Notes under the pieces: model-generated | Database searches by the model: none | What the model was told of the DNA's origin: nothing | Seen by the model: only the letters and a program-made list of their open reading frames with translations | In this document: positions 52,976 to 61,694 of the stretch, one piece after another | Numbering within the stretch: position 1 is the first letter of the stretch | Layout of the letters: the number at the start of each line of letters is the position of its first letter | Origin: Niabella agricola | Lineage (GTDB): Bacteria; Bacteroidota; Bacteroidia; Chitinophagales; Chitinophagaceae | Direction of reading: 5' to 3' | Length of the DNA stretch: 64,000 nucleotides | Assembly: GCF_021538615.1 (NCBI RefSeq) | Contig: NZ_JAJHIZ010000002.1 | Span: 744,001-808,000 of the forward strand | Translations under genes and position numbers: made by a program

Positions 52976-54916
52976 ATGAGGAAATTTTATATAAGGATTG
53001 TATTTTTTATCGGTTGCTGCATGCACCTGACGGCAATGGCCCAGCAAGACCGGCTGATGCAGCTGCGCAATATCCTCACCACGCTGTCCATGGACCTGCC
53101 GGGACTGAACCAGTCCATCCAGATGGATGTAGCGGATATTTCAATTGCCGATTTTATGCGGGGACTGGCGCAGTCCTACAAGCTCAATATTAATATTGCG
53201 CCGGAGGTAAATAAAAAAATGACCAATCATTTTTCCAATACCCTGGTACGCGATGTGCTGGTTTTTATTGCAGACCAGTACAGCCTGGCTTACGATTTCC
53301 AGGGAACGATCATTAATGTACGGAATTACCGGGATCCGAAACTCGATCTGCCGCCACCGCCCAAAGTCATCAAAGCCGATTATAATACCGCCACCAAATT
53401 GCTTTCCCTGGATCTTTCCAATGATACTCTCTATGATGTAACCAAAAAGATCACGCAGTTAACCGGGGTAAATATTGCGGTAATGCCGGCCTCTATCAAC
53501 AAGCTGGTATCCGGCTATGTAAAAGACTTGCCGGTGGGGGAGGCACTGGGGAAGATCGCCGTATCCAACCGGATTAAAATGACCTCCAGCGGTGGGGATA
53601 ACTTTATCCTGGATGCCCTGCAGGAGGACGAGGAATATGTACTTAAAAACACCCGGCCCGCAACGGATGGCTACACCATTGCCCGTAAAACCGGCGGCGG
53701 GGATAAGAATGCCCCCGGCCGGATGTCGATCGATGCCAGCCAGGTAGGCGATGAACGGCTGCTGAATGTAAGCGCGGTAAACACGCCGTTGAAAGAGCTG
53801 GTGAAAAACCTTTCGGCCCAGGCCGGTGTACCCTATTTTATCTATGCAGAGCTAAACGGCAATGTAACGGCAGAGGCCCATAACCTGCGGTATGCAGAGG
53901 TGTTGCAAAAGATCCTGCTGGGAACCCCATATTCCTTCTCGCAACAGGATGGCATTTACATGATCGGCGAAAAGAATTTTGAAGGCATCCGCGCGCAACG
54001 CCTGATCCAGCTGCACCACCGTTCGGTAGATTCCCTGGTGCATTTCCTGCCGGATGATCTGAAGAAGGATATCTCCGTAAAAGAGTTTAAAGAACTGAAT
54101 GCCTTCCTGGCTACAGGTCCGGAGCCCCAGCTCAATAAAGTAGAGCAGCTGGTCAAACAGCTGGATCGCAAAGTGCCGCTGATCACCATCGAAGTGATCA
54201 TTATGGATATCAATAAAGGATCGGTGGTTAAGGCCGGACTAAAAGCAGGTATTTCCGATAGTATGCGTACCGGCGGCAATTTACTGGGTGGCGGCCTGGA
54301 TTTTACCCTGGGATCAAGATCGATCAATAATATCATCGATAAGATCGGGTTGAACAATGTGTTCAACCTGGGGCATGTAACGCCCAATTTTTACCTGCAG
54401 TTGCAGGCCATCGAAAACCGGCAGAACGTGGAAATGCGGCAGACGCCCAAGCTTTCCACGCTCAACGGGCACGCGGCTTCGCTGAGTATTGGCAACACCC
54501 GGTATTATGAAATATCCACACAGAACACATTGGGATCATTGAACCCTACGATTGTTTCCACCAAACAGTTCAACTCCGTAGAAGCCAACCTGGAACTGAA
54601 GATCACGCCCTTTGTGTCGGCCGATGAGGATGTGACCCTGAATATGGAAATGGATATTTCCAACTTTACGGCGGATACCAAGATCAACGAGCCACCGCCC
54701 ACCGCCACGAGCAAATTCAAATCCATCATCCGGGTAAAAAATGATGATATGGTGCTGCTGGGTGGCATTGAACGCACCGAAAAGGGGGATAGCTATGATG
54801 GCATCCCGCTGCTGGGAAGAATCCCGGTGTTGAAATGGCTGTTCAGTTCGCGCAATCGTAAAAATGTGAAAGTTGTATCCGTAGTATTTATTAAACCCAC
54901 CATTGTTTATAATTAA
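52976..54916 (+). CDS. gspD: Outer-membrane secretin (GspD/PilQ-like)
   Basis: 646 residues with a signal peptide (about 1-22). An STN/N0-like domain (about 45-115; MDVADISIADFMRGLAQSYK), then N-domains, and the secretin domain (about 400-646): VEMRQTPKLSTLNGHAASLS, DDMVLLGGIERTEKGDSYDG, IPLLGRIPVLKWLFSSRNRK and a final VVFIKPTIVY. It forms the gated outer-membrane channel. The four genes that follow are packed 3 nt apart or overlapping. Confidence 0.95.
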   Translation: MRKFYIRIVFFIGCCMHLTAMAQQDRLMQLRNILTTLSMDLPGLNQSIQMDVADISIADFMRGLAQSYKLNINIAPEVNKKMTNHFSNTLVRDVLVFIADQYSLAYDFQGTIINVRNYRDPKLDLPPPPKVIKADYNTATKLLSLDLSNDTLYDVTKKITQLTGVNIAVMPASINKLVSGYVKDLPVGEALGKIAVSNRIKMTSSGGDNFILDALQEDEEYVLKNTRPATDGYTIARKTGGGDKNAPGRMSIDASQVGDERLLNVSAVNTPLKELVKNLSAQAGVPYFIYAELNGNVTAEAHNLRYAEVLQKILLGTPYSFSQQDGIYMIGEKNFEGIRAQRLIQLHHRSVDSLVHFLPDDLKKDISVKEFKELNAFLATGPEPQLNKVEQLVKQLDRKVPLITIEVIIMDINKGSVVKAGLKAGISDSMRTGGNLLGGGLDFTLGSRSINNIIDKIGLNNVFNLGHVTPNFYLQLQAIENRQNVEMRQTPKLSTLNGHAASLSIGNTRYYEISTQNTLGSLNPTIVSTKQFNSVEANLELKITPFVSADEDVTLNMEMDISNFTADTKINEPPPTATSKFKSIIRVKNDDMVLLGGIERTEKGDSYDGIPLLGRIPVLKWLFSSRNRKNVKVVSVVFIKPTIVYN

Positions 54917-54919
54917 CCG

Positions 54920-56140
54920 ATGTTCCGGAAGCTAAACGATAGCATCATTACCATTAAAGAAGCCGTTGGCCTGGAGCTGCTGATTGGAGCAGATGAACGC
55001 TGGCAGTTCAACGGGGTCTATGTAAAGTTTATTGAGAAAAAATTAAAGAAAATTGCGGAATATACCGGTATTGATGATCTGAAGGCACTAAAAGCAAAAC
55101 TGCCCAAACAGGTGCCGGTTGTATTGGTGATTAATGGCAAAGGCGTCCTGATGCGCAAGACTGCCCAACCGGAAAACAACCTGGTGAACCAGTTATTTCC
55201 GGGCTCCAACCCCGGGGAGTTCTTTTCCGTGACCTGTCCCGATGATGCAACCGGGCAATATCATTTTATCTGCCGTAAAACACTGGTAGACCAGGTGGTG
55301 GAGGCATTAGACACTGCAGGGCTTCAACCCCTGTCGCTCGATATTGGGATAACGCCGCTGTTGCAGGCTTTACCCTTCCTGGAAACACCGGATGCGGTCA
55401 TAAATACTTCCTCGTATTCCATAACGATCGTTCAAAAAAAGATCCGTGAAATTACCTATAGTCCCGGAGAACGCCCGGATGCATCCACATTGTTGATTGG
55501 CGGAGAAACCTATAAGCACCAACAGGTAAATGCATTGGGGGCGGTGCTGCAGGTGCTGTTAAAGCCGGCAGATCAGTTGGAGCGCGTTATTTCAACGGCC
55601 GCTGTGGAGGCCGCCGCACAAGACTATAAATACTACAAACGGTTCCATTTTACCAAATGGGCAGTACTGGCGGCGTTGCTGGTATTATTGCTGGGTAATT
55701 TCTTTGTGTTCAACCACTATTTTGGTAAGAATAAGGTGCTGGCACAACAAGCCAGCCTGGCGCAGGCTGCAGCGCAAAGCAGCCTGCTGGAAAATGCCCG
55801 GTCGGATTCCTCTTATGCTTTTTTCACCAGTGCCGGCTGGAATAAAAATACACGGCATAGTTATTATGCGGATCGCATTGCCGGGCTGGCGCCGGAAACA
55901 GTACGCTTTACCTTGCTGCAAACGGCCCCCATACAGGAAACAGTGGGCGCGGGGGACCTGGTTTTTGCCCATAATAAAATCATATTGCAGGGCCTGTCTA
56001 CCGATCCCACTGAGCTGGAAACCTTTAGCCGGGCCATTAAAAACATTCCCGGCGTGGAAGCGGTGATCATTAATAATTATTTATACAAGCGGGATTTGTT
56101 GGCGGCCGTATTCACCCTGGAAATTACCATACGATCATGA
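54920..56140 (+). CDS. GspL / PilM-PilN-like assembly protein
   Basis: 406 residues. The N-terminal 230 residues are a degenerate actin-like (PilM/GspL cyto) domain; a single transmembrane helix (about 245-265, AVLAALLVLLLGNFFVFNHY) is followed by a PilN-like periplasmic part with helix and ferredoxin-like end (ITIRS). It couples the ATPase to the inner-membrane platform. Starts 3 nt after the secretin. Confidence 0.85.
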   Translation: MFRKLNDSIITIKEAVGLELLIGADERWQFNGVYVKFIEKKLKKIAEYTGIDDLKALKAKLPKQVPVVLVINGKGVLMRKTAQPENNLVNQLFPGSNPGEFFSVTCPDDATGQYHFICRKTLVDQVVEALDTAGLQPLSLDIGITPLLQALPFLETPDAVINTSSYSITIVQKKIREITYSPGERPDASTLLIGGETYKHQQVNALGAVLQVLLKPADQLERVISTAAVEAAAQDYKYYKRFHFTKWAVLAALLVLLLGNFFVFNHYFGKNKVLAQQASLAQAAAQSSLLENARSDSSYAFFTSAGWNKNTRHSYYADRIAGLAPETVRFTLLQTAPIQETVGAGDLVFAHNKIILQGLSTDPTELETFSRAIKNIPGVEAVIINNYLYKRDLLAAVFTLEITIRS

Positions 56141-56670
56141 GCAAGGCCCTGCATATAAAAAAGACTACTTACCGGCAACGCCTGCAGTGGCTGCGTTGGT
56201 CGGTGCTGCCGCTCCTGTTGCTTTGTTACCTGCTCGGTTTCAGGAAAACAGCAGCTGTGATCAGCGAATACCATAAAAACCAGCGGCTGCAGCAACAGGG
56301 TGCCCTGATGGCGGACAGTATGCAGGTATTGGAGAAAAAACAGGAAGCCGTTGCCCGCTGGCAACAACAATACCTGGTAGACAGTTCCCGGCTGGACGGC
56401 GCCATCCTGGCCTCCATCAACAGCCGCTGCGATGAACTGGGCCTGCAGTTTAAAGAATACAAGCCGCTGGGAACAAGTGCCCAGGATATCTGGACCCGGA
56501 TTGTAACCGTGGAGGGGGGCTTCCAAAAGATATTGCAATTGATCTACCAGCTGGAACAGCAGGAGCAGCAGTGCCGGATTGCATCCATTAAGTACCAGAA
56601 CATAAAGGATGGCGACAACGAGGTGCTGAACTGCAGTTTATACATTCAAAACGTGGTAAACAAAAAATGA
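56137..56670 (+). CDS. GspM / PilO-like assembly protein
   Basis: 177 residues with one N-terminal membrane helix (about 21-38, SVLPLLLLCYLLGF), a coiled coil (about 50-75) and a small ferredoxin-like periplasmic domain (WTRIVTVEGGFQKILQLIYQ). It overlaps the GspL-like gene by 4 nt and the next by 4 nt. The match is by size, topology and place rather than by sequence identity. Confidence 0.8.
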   Translation: MSKALHIKKTTYRQRLQWLRWSVLPLLLLCYLLGFRKTAAVISEYHKNQRLQQQGALMADSMQVLEKKQEAVARWQQQYLVDSSRLDGAILASINSRCDELGLQFKEYKPLGTSAQDIWTRIVTVEGGFQKILQLIYQLEQQEQQCRIASIKYQNIKDGDNEVLNCSLYIQNVVNKK

Positions 56671-57065
56671 AGAACAGGCATATCATAGGAATTACGGTAC
56701 TGGCAGGGATGCTGATGGCATCGGCTTCCTGCGAAGAGATCTTTGATGATGATTATTCGTCCTACTCTGTAAAGCTGGCGGCTCCGGCAGACAGTATGCT
56801 GCTGGCCGATACCCTGGTACAGCTGAGCTGGACACCGCTTCAGCAGCCGGCCGATTACCAGGTACAGGTAGCCCAGCCTAAATTTGATTCCCTGGCAAAA
56901 CTGGTAAAAGACACCATCACCAGCGGCAGCAGTATCCGGATCACCGCACTGGAGCGGGGCAAAAAATACCAGTGGCGGGTACGGGCCATCGGTAAAAACA
57001 CGGTAAGCCCGTATAGCAAACCCTGGATGTTTTTTATACAAAATAATCAAGGCCTTGAAGAATAA
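56667..57065 (+). CDS. Lipoprotein with a fibronectin type III domain
   Basis: 132 residues. Lipobox SASC (Cys about 22), then a single FN3 fold: LVQLSWTPLQQPADYQVQVA and GKKYQWRVRAIGKNTVSPYS. No such subunit exists in classical T2SS or T4P. Overlaps of 4 nt upstream and of 11 nt with the possible TTG start of the next gene show it is part of the machine's operon. A pilotin or secretin-anchoring role is a guess. Confidence 0.82.
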   Translation: MKNRHIIGITVLAGMLMASASCEEIFDDDYSSYSVKLAAPADSMLLADTLVQLSWTPLQQPADYQVQVAQPKFDSLAKLVKDTITSGSSIRITALERGKKYQWRVRAIGKNTVSPYSKPWMFFIQNNQGLEE

Positions 57066-57072
57066 TCCCAAT

Positions 57073-57576
57073 ATGAAATACCTGTTGATCGGCCTGGTAG
57101 CACTGATCTGGGGCCTGATCATTTACAAAGTAATCCGGGGCTTATCGGGTGATGATCCGCCGCCGGTAGCTACAAAGATAAAACCGCTGCAAACCACGGA
57201 CACCTTATCCACCTACCAGCTTACGGCGGCCTCTTATCCCGATCCTTTCAACAATGAACTGGTTACGGAGGAAGAGGAGATTACAGAAGTGGCTGTGCCG
57301 GGTGGTGCAAAAACAGCAACAGGTGTGGTTGCCAATCCGCAACCGGCGCCGGTGATTGCTGCCCCGCCACCACCGCCACCAGCCATCAAATACAGCGGTT
57401 ATATTTACAACCCGCAGACAAAAAAGAAAACAGCCATGATCAGTGTCAACGGCCGCAGCATGAGTGTAGGGGTCAATGAAAAAATCGATGACATGACAAG
57501 GGTGTTATATATAGCAGATCAGAAAATAATAGTGAGTTTTAATGGGCGGAAAATTGAAATTGTTTTGGGCGGCTAA
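57073..57576 (+). CDS. GspC / PilP-like protein
   Basis: 167 residues from the ATG at 57073 (a TTG at 57055 is also in frame). An N-terminal membrane helix (MKYLLIGLVALIWGLIIYKV), a Pro-rich linker with a run of six Pro near 115, and a small beta domain (YSGYIYNPQTKKKTAMISVN…KIEIVLGG) like the HR domain of GspC or PilP. It connects the inner-membrane platform to the secretin. Last gene of the run. Confidence 0.8.
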   Translation: MKYLLIGLVALIWGLIIYKVIRGLSGDDPPPVATKIKPLQTTDTLSTYQLTAASYPDPFNNELVTEEEEITEVAVPGGAKTATGVVANPQPAPVIAAPPPPPPAIKYSGYIYNPQTKKKTAMISVNGRSMSVGVNEKIDDMTRVLYIADQKIIVSFNGRKIEIVLGG

Positions 57577-58157
57577 AAAGAAACAGTTTGAAAATTATGA
57601 GAAAGCATAATACTCGCCAATATTTTTAAAGCTTTAACCAGTGCGGAAGTGCTGTTGATATTAAATTTTTTTAAAATATTCTCGCGGTGCTTATCTATAG
57701 TTCGTTTACTTAAAAATAGTCTGTTTGACATTTCTTTCGAACTAAGTTTTCTTACCATTAATCCGATAATTTCTTGCTCCCTTTTTGTGATACGATGAGT
57801 GCTCAAAATTTGATCAGGTAATTGCGCGTTAATCATTTTTTGCAGTTTTTCGCAGATAAAAACTTCTCCATTTTGTACTCGTTCAATTGAAATAACAAGC
57901 TCAGAAGATGAGATGTCCTTTAAAATATAACCTTTCACGTTAAATTTTTTCATCTTTTTAATATGCTCAAAGTCAGAGTACTCGATCATAGCTATGGAGG
58001 GTACCTTTATTTTATTGGTTTCAAGCCAGCTTATAAACCCCTCACTGGTTGAGTTCTCCAGTTGATAGTCTAAAAGAATAATGTCCAGCTTGCCGTTGGT
58101 TATATGAGTCTCTTTGTGGAAGATTTTTCTAAAAAGCTCGATAAGCTCGAAGAACAA
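57573..58157 (-). pseudogene. LuxR-family response regulator lacking the start of its receiver
   Basis: From about residue 23 (KLDIILLDYQLENSTSEGFI) this is a NarL-type receiver beginning at beta-3 with the phospho-acceptor-like Asp, then KGYILKDISSSELVISIERV and a LuxR helix-turn-helix (TKREQEIIGLMVRKLSSKEM, RTIDKHRENILKKFNI). Beta-1, helix 1 and the acidic pair are missing; the first 22 residues come from unrelated sequence. The stop overlaps that of the GspC-like gene. The DNA-binding domain is intact, so a constitutive form is possible, but truncation by rearrangement is more likely. Confidence 0.7.
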
Positions 58158-58226
58158 GCTAGAGAATATCAGAAAGCGCTTGGTGAGTTGAAAAATTTTG
58201 ATATTTCAGGAAAAGAAAAAAAATAA
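58104..58226 (+). CDS. Small coiled-coil ORF
   Basis: 40 residues (MSLFVEDFSKKLDKLEEQAR…DISGKEKK), a single charged helix. It overlaps the start of the truncated regulator on the other strand. Its stop TAATG overlaps the start of the next ORF by one base, suggesting translational coupling. It may be the tail of a longer lost gene, because the frame is open back to a TAA at 58071. Confidence 0.4.
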   Translation: MSLFVEDFSKKLDKLEEQAREYQKALGELKNFDISGKEKK

Positions 58227-58432
58227 TGGGAATAATTCAGATAAGCACAATATTTAGTTTTCTAGGATTAATGTTTTTTTGGTTAGGCTGCATCAAAAAA
58301 ATCACAATTTTATATGCAAAAAAAGAGCCGGATTACAAACGCAAAATAATAAAGGTCTATTTTCGAGTGTTTGCTGGATTACTTGTGTTTGCTTTAGTGA
58401 TGGCCTTTTTATTAACACGGGAAATTAATTGA
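58226..58432 (+). CDS. Small two-helix membrane protein
   Basis: 68 residues with two membrane helices (about 5-27 and 46-64) and a basic loop between (KKEPDYKRKIIKVYFRVF). Coupled to the coiled-coil ORF through a TAATG overlap. No family was recognised; it could be an immunity or holin-like protein, left next to a rearranged edge. Confidence 0.45.
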   Translation: MGIIQISTIFSFLGLMFFWLGCIKKITILYAKKEPDYKRKIIKVYFRVFAGLLVFALVMAFLLTREIN

Positions 58433-58667
58433 GACCTTCTCATCGTGGTTCATGGCTGTCCAAATCTTTTCTTTTGAAGTGTTCCCCTAGATGCCATCTG
58501 TAATGTAATAGGAGGTGATCGATTGTTATTATAGGATTCGCTGGCATAGATTTGTAATAGCCTGCTGCGCTCTCTTGAACAACTAGTAGAATGGTATTGT
58601 CTGGAATCTGATATCCGATATATTTATTTATATCATGATAAAAATGGCACAACGGAGGTCGAGAGTG

Positions 58668-58953
58668 GTATAATCAACTGCGGCTCAAACTTGCTGTTAC
58701 GGTTTCTGGGAATGTTGAGCACCATGTCACCCAGCGACTGGGTCTTTACCTTTTTGGGGTAGGTGCCGTTACGGCGATTGCCGGTATTGTTGCCATCTTT
58801 GGCATGCTTCTCATAACCGAGGTGGCTATCAAGTTCGGCTTGTAACATCTGCTCTACGTCCTGTTTGTAGAGCTCGCTAAAAAATGATTGAAAATCTTCT
58901 TTGCTTGTAAATTGCTTGAAGAAGTCTTTGGGTAATTTGTTGTCCTGTTCCAT
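58668..58953 (-). pseudogene. IS256-family transposase, N-terminal fragment
   Basis: The minus strand encodes MEQDNKLPKDFFKQFTSKED… and LDSHLGYEKHAKDGNNTGNR, RNGTYPKKVKTQSLGDMVLN, the well-known N-terminus of IS256-family (mutator-type) transposases. The match stops after about 95 of about 400 residues (FEPQLI), so the DDE catalytic core is absent. Confidence 0.88.
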
Positions 58954-59124
58954 AAAACTGTATTTAAAAGTTAAAAAATCCGGGCCAAAGCACCGGCCGC
59001 AACCCGGGCGGGTTCGCTTCGTTCGGCTCCGCTACGCTCCGCCTCACTTCGCTTCACCTGCCCGGTGGTTAACTCTCCCATACAGTTACTTAATATTTAT
59101 TTACACAAAGAACTAAACACTGCC
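58668..59124. mobile_element. Remnant of an IS256-family insertion sequence
   Basis: It includes the transposase fragment and its upstream end. The outer edge is taken at 59124, where the minus strand begins GGCAGTGTTTAGTTCTTTGT, resembling an IS256-type terminal repeat; this edge is inferred. A C/G-rich block (58990-59070) with TCGCTTCGTTCGGCTCCGCT-like repeats lies inside. The other end is lost at about 58668. Confidence 0.65.
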
Positions 59125-59534
59125 TATTTAGAGGCGGTATCTGTTGTTAAAGATAGCTAAAAAATGATGGAGTGTGAACCTTAACTGACCTTAATCCTTC
59201 TCAGTGAGAGTGCCAACTCCCATAGCATCAGCTAAAATGTTCTTTTGCCCTTCGAGGCATATATCTTATTGCAGAAACTGAATGATACTTCGAGCCAGAG
59301 TCTCTACCAAAGCTTCTCGTTCGAAGCAACGATCGAGTGAGGACGCCACTGTTAGCCTGATCAAAGACTATAACAAAAACATCAGCGTCTCTTTGATACG
59401 TCTACGATAAATGAACGGCTGGTTAAAATTGATTGGGACCGGAATTATCGGTATTTTTGTTAAAGCAACTGTCCAGGTATATAAAAATGATGTTGGTAAC
59501 ACCGGCTTCATTGTTCCTCCCAAGCACTACGCAT
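59125..59534. other. Intergenic region after the IS remnant
   Basis: About 410 bp. No gene is supported; a frame upstream of the serine hydrolase (from 59433) is open but precedes the signal peptide and is not protein-like. Confidence 0.5.
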
Positions 59535-60614
59535 ATGAAGAAAAAGATCTGTTTCTTGTTGGCTTTTACGGTCATCAACGGCTTTGTTTCCGGACAAACT
59601 ACAAAAGCAGCTTTGTTTATCGACTCTTTTACAAAGCAGCATTCTTTTAACGGAACGATCCTGTTGGCAAAAAAAGGCAAAGCTTCGCATAAAAAAAGTT
59701 TCGGGATGGCCCATTTCCAGATGAAGGTGCCCAATACCCCTGATACCCGGTATAAGATTGCATCCATTACGAAGGCCTTCACTGCTGTACTGATCCTGCA
59801 GCTTTATGAGCAGGGTAAGATTGACCTGAACAAGCCGATCCGGACGTATTTGCCGGGGTATAAGGGAGAGGGGGCGGATAAGGTAACGATTGCGCAACTC
59901 CTGAACATGACTTCCGGAATCTGGAACATGGATGAAGGCGTAACCCTGGAATCCGCGCTCAAAAGCGGAATGCCTGCCTATCAGTTGCCGCATACTTCCG
60001 ATGAAATGCTGACGCTTTTCTGCAGCGGTAAACTGAAATCAGAACCGGGCAAAGTGTGGGATTATAACAATGCTAATTATATGATCCTTGGAAAAGTGAT
60101 TGAACAGGTTGCGGGCAAAACCTTTGAGCAACAACTTCAAACAATGATCCTGCAGCCTTTGGAGATGAAACACACGGGTATTGCGTATCAGCAAACAATG
60201 ATTGCCGGCCTGGCAAGTACCTATTTTTACCGCGATGATATTCAAACGCTCGTCAACGACCTCCCGGTATATACCGAAAACTGGTATGCGTCGGGGGCTA
60301 TGTATGCTACTGCTGATGATCTGCTGAGGTTTACCCGTGCATTGTTTGAACGGAAATTATTAAAACAAGCCACCCTCGATCTGATGTTCACTCCCGGCGC
60401 AGGCGAATATGGCTATGGTGTTTTGGTGTATAAAGCGTATGATATTCATCAGAAGCATTATACAATTGTCAAAAGGCCCGGCTCCATTATGGGCGCCCAA
60501 ACCATGTTGTTTCATGTACTGGAGGAAGACGCTACGATTCTTATCCTGAGCAACGCCAGTACTGTTAGCTTGGATGAATTTGCCGCAGCAATCGCTGAGC
60601 GGTTTATTGATTAA
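59535..60614 (+). CDS. Serine hydrolase of the beta-lactamase / AmpC-like family
   Basis: 359 residues from the ATG at 59535, where a signal peptide starts (MKKKICFLLAFTVINGFVSG). The nucleophile motif SITK (SxxK) is near residue 75 and YNNANY (YxN) near residue 177. Length and motifs fit class C-like penicillin-binding esterases. Substrate is unknown; resistance to beta-lactams should not be assumed. Confidence 0.9.
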   Translation: MKKKICFLLAFTVINGFVSGQTTKAALFIDSFTKQHSFNGTILLAKKGKASHKKSFGMAHFQMKVPNTPDTRYKIASITKAFTAVLILQLYEQGKIDLNKPIRTYLPGYKGEGADKVTIAQLLNMTSGIWNMDEGVTLESALKSGMPAYQLPHTSDEMLTLFCSGKLKSEPGKVWDYNNANYMILGKVIEQVAGKTFEQQLQTMILQPLEMKHTGIAYQQTMIAGLASTYFYRDDIQTLVNDLPVYTENWYASGAMYATADDLLRFTRALFERKLLKQATLDLMFTPGAGEYGYGVLVYKAYDIHQKHYTIVKRPGSIMGAQTMLFHVLEEDATILILSNASTVSLDEFAAAIAERFID

Positions 60615-60810
60615 AATAAGCTGCCGCATTGATTTGTGTTTCGTCACCCAGGTTCGTGTCCGCACAAACCATTCTTTATCTGAACGCTTTGCCGCGCAGG
60701 TCTGTCGCGAGCTTTACGTAACAACACGGAATTGTTTCATGAATGAAAGCTCCTGGGTTCAATGCCGCCGGTTGGGTTGCTGCCGGAGTACCCCGCTTTA
60801 TGGTTACTGT
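60615..60810. other. Intergenic region with the 17-bp repeat
   Basis: Holds CCGCGCAGGTCTGTCGC at 60692-60708, the second copy of the repeat at 47342-47358. No gene is seen. Confidence 0.5.
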
Positions 60811-61665
60811 CTACTGGTATTTGGGGTTAAAGAAGGAGCTTCCGCCCTTCGCCCGGTTGCTGCCGGCAACCGGTTGTTGAACGTGGTAATTTAAGGCGCT
60901 GGTGGTGCCTACGGTAAGATCGATGGTAGTGCCGGTGATCCGGGATGCATTGCCGGAGCAAAGAAATACAGCCGTATCGGCGATGTCCTGCATGAGGGGC
61001 AATTCTTTTAGCATGGTGTCGTTACGCATATTGCCCAATACCTTGTCTGACAAAGCGGGATGCACCGCCATAAAATCACGGAACACTTTGGAATCGGGGG
61101 AGCCGGCCGAGCGGATATTGACCACACGGATCCCATAGATACCCAGCTCTGATGCCAGGTTTCTTGAAAAGCCCTCGATGGCCGAGCAGGCGGGACCAAA
61201 ACCGCCAGTTAACGGGTATCCAATGCCGCCGGGTGTTGCCGTAAGCGAAAGGATAACCCCCGAATGTTGTTGCTGCATGATGCGGGCGGCAGCTGTTGCG
61301 GTCAGAAAATGGGAGCGCATTGCCCGGTGTATGGGTTTTAGAAAGTCTTCCAGGTCCATTTCGGTTAACGGGAGATCCTGGGTATCCTCAAGCCCGATGA
61401 GGTTTATCGAGATATCTACTGTGCCGGCCGTTTCCACAACCCGGAGCAGGTGCGCCCGTATGGCCGGTTCCTCGAGGCCATCCACCACGGCTATGGTCGC
61501 TTTTCCCCCCGAGCGGGTGATGGCCGTAGCCAGCGCCTGCAGCGGCGCCTCCCGGTGGCCGGTTACAAATACATGCGCGCCTTCTTTTGCAAAGGCCCGG
61601 GCAATGGTTCCGCCAAGAGAGCCGCCGGCACCATAAATCACGGCATTTTTATCTTGTAGCAACAT
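60811..61665 (-). CDS. SDR-fold protein without the catalytic Tyr/Lys
   Basis: 284 residues. Cofactor motif YGAGGSLGGTIARAFAKEG is intact, and HREAPLQAL holds the Arg for NADP. NNAG is replaced by NLIG. Where YxxxK is expected, the sequence reads FGPAC (GGFGPACSAIEGFSRNLASE), so Tyr is Phe and Lys is Cys. The C-terminus is normal (SGNASRITGTTIDLTVGTT). It may be a non-enzymatic or atypical SDR. TACATTTG on the minus strand (61687-61694) is a plausible -7 element. Confidence 0.88.
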   Translation of the reverse strand: MLLQDKNAVIYGAGGSLGGTIARAFAKEGAHVFVTGHREAPLQALATAITRSGGKATIAVVDGLEEPAIRAHLLRVVETAGTVDISINLIGLEDTQDLPLTEMDLEDFLKPIHRAMRSHFLTATAAARIMQQQHSGVILSLTATPGGIGYPLTGGFGPACSAIEGFSRNLASELGIYGIRVVNIRSAGSPDSKVFRDFMAVHPALSDKVLGNMRNDTMLKELPLMQDIADTAVFLCSGNASRITGTTIDLTVGTTSALNYHVQQPVAGSNRAKGGSSFFNPKYQ

Positions 61666-61686
61666 CGGTTCTTTTTTAGTGATCTA

Positions 61687-61694
61687 CAAATGTA
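61687..61694 (-). promoter_or_regulatory. Possible -7 element of the SDR gene
   Basis: TACATTTG on the minus strand matches TAnnTTTG exactly and lies 22 nt before the start codon. No good -33 TTTG is seen 19-21 nt upstream, so support is partial. Confidence 0.35.

Noticed and set aside
58440..58652. A 70-residue minus-strand frame next to the IS remnant
   Set aside because: No match to the transposase or any family could be seen; it probably runs through junction DNA.
59535..60614. The serine hydrolase as an antibiotic-resistance beta-lactamase
   Set aside because: SxxK and YxN motifs are shared by many esterases and peptidases of this fold; there is no specific resistance evidence.
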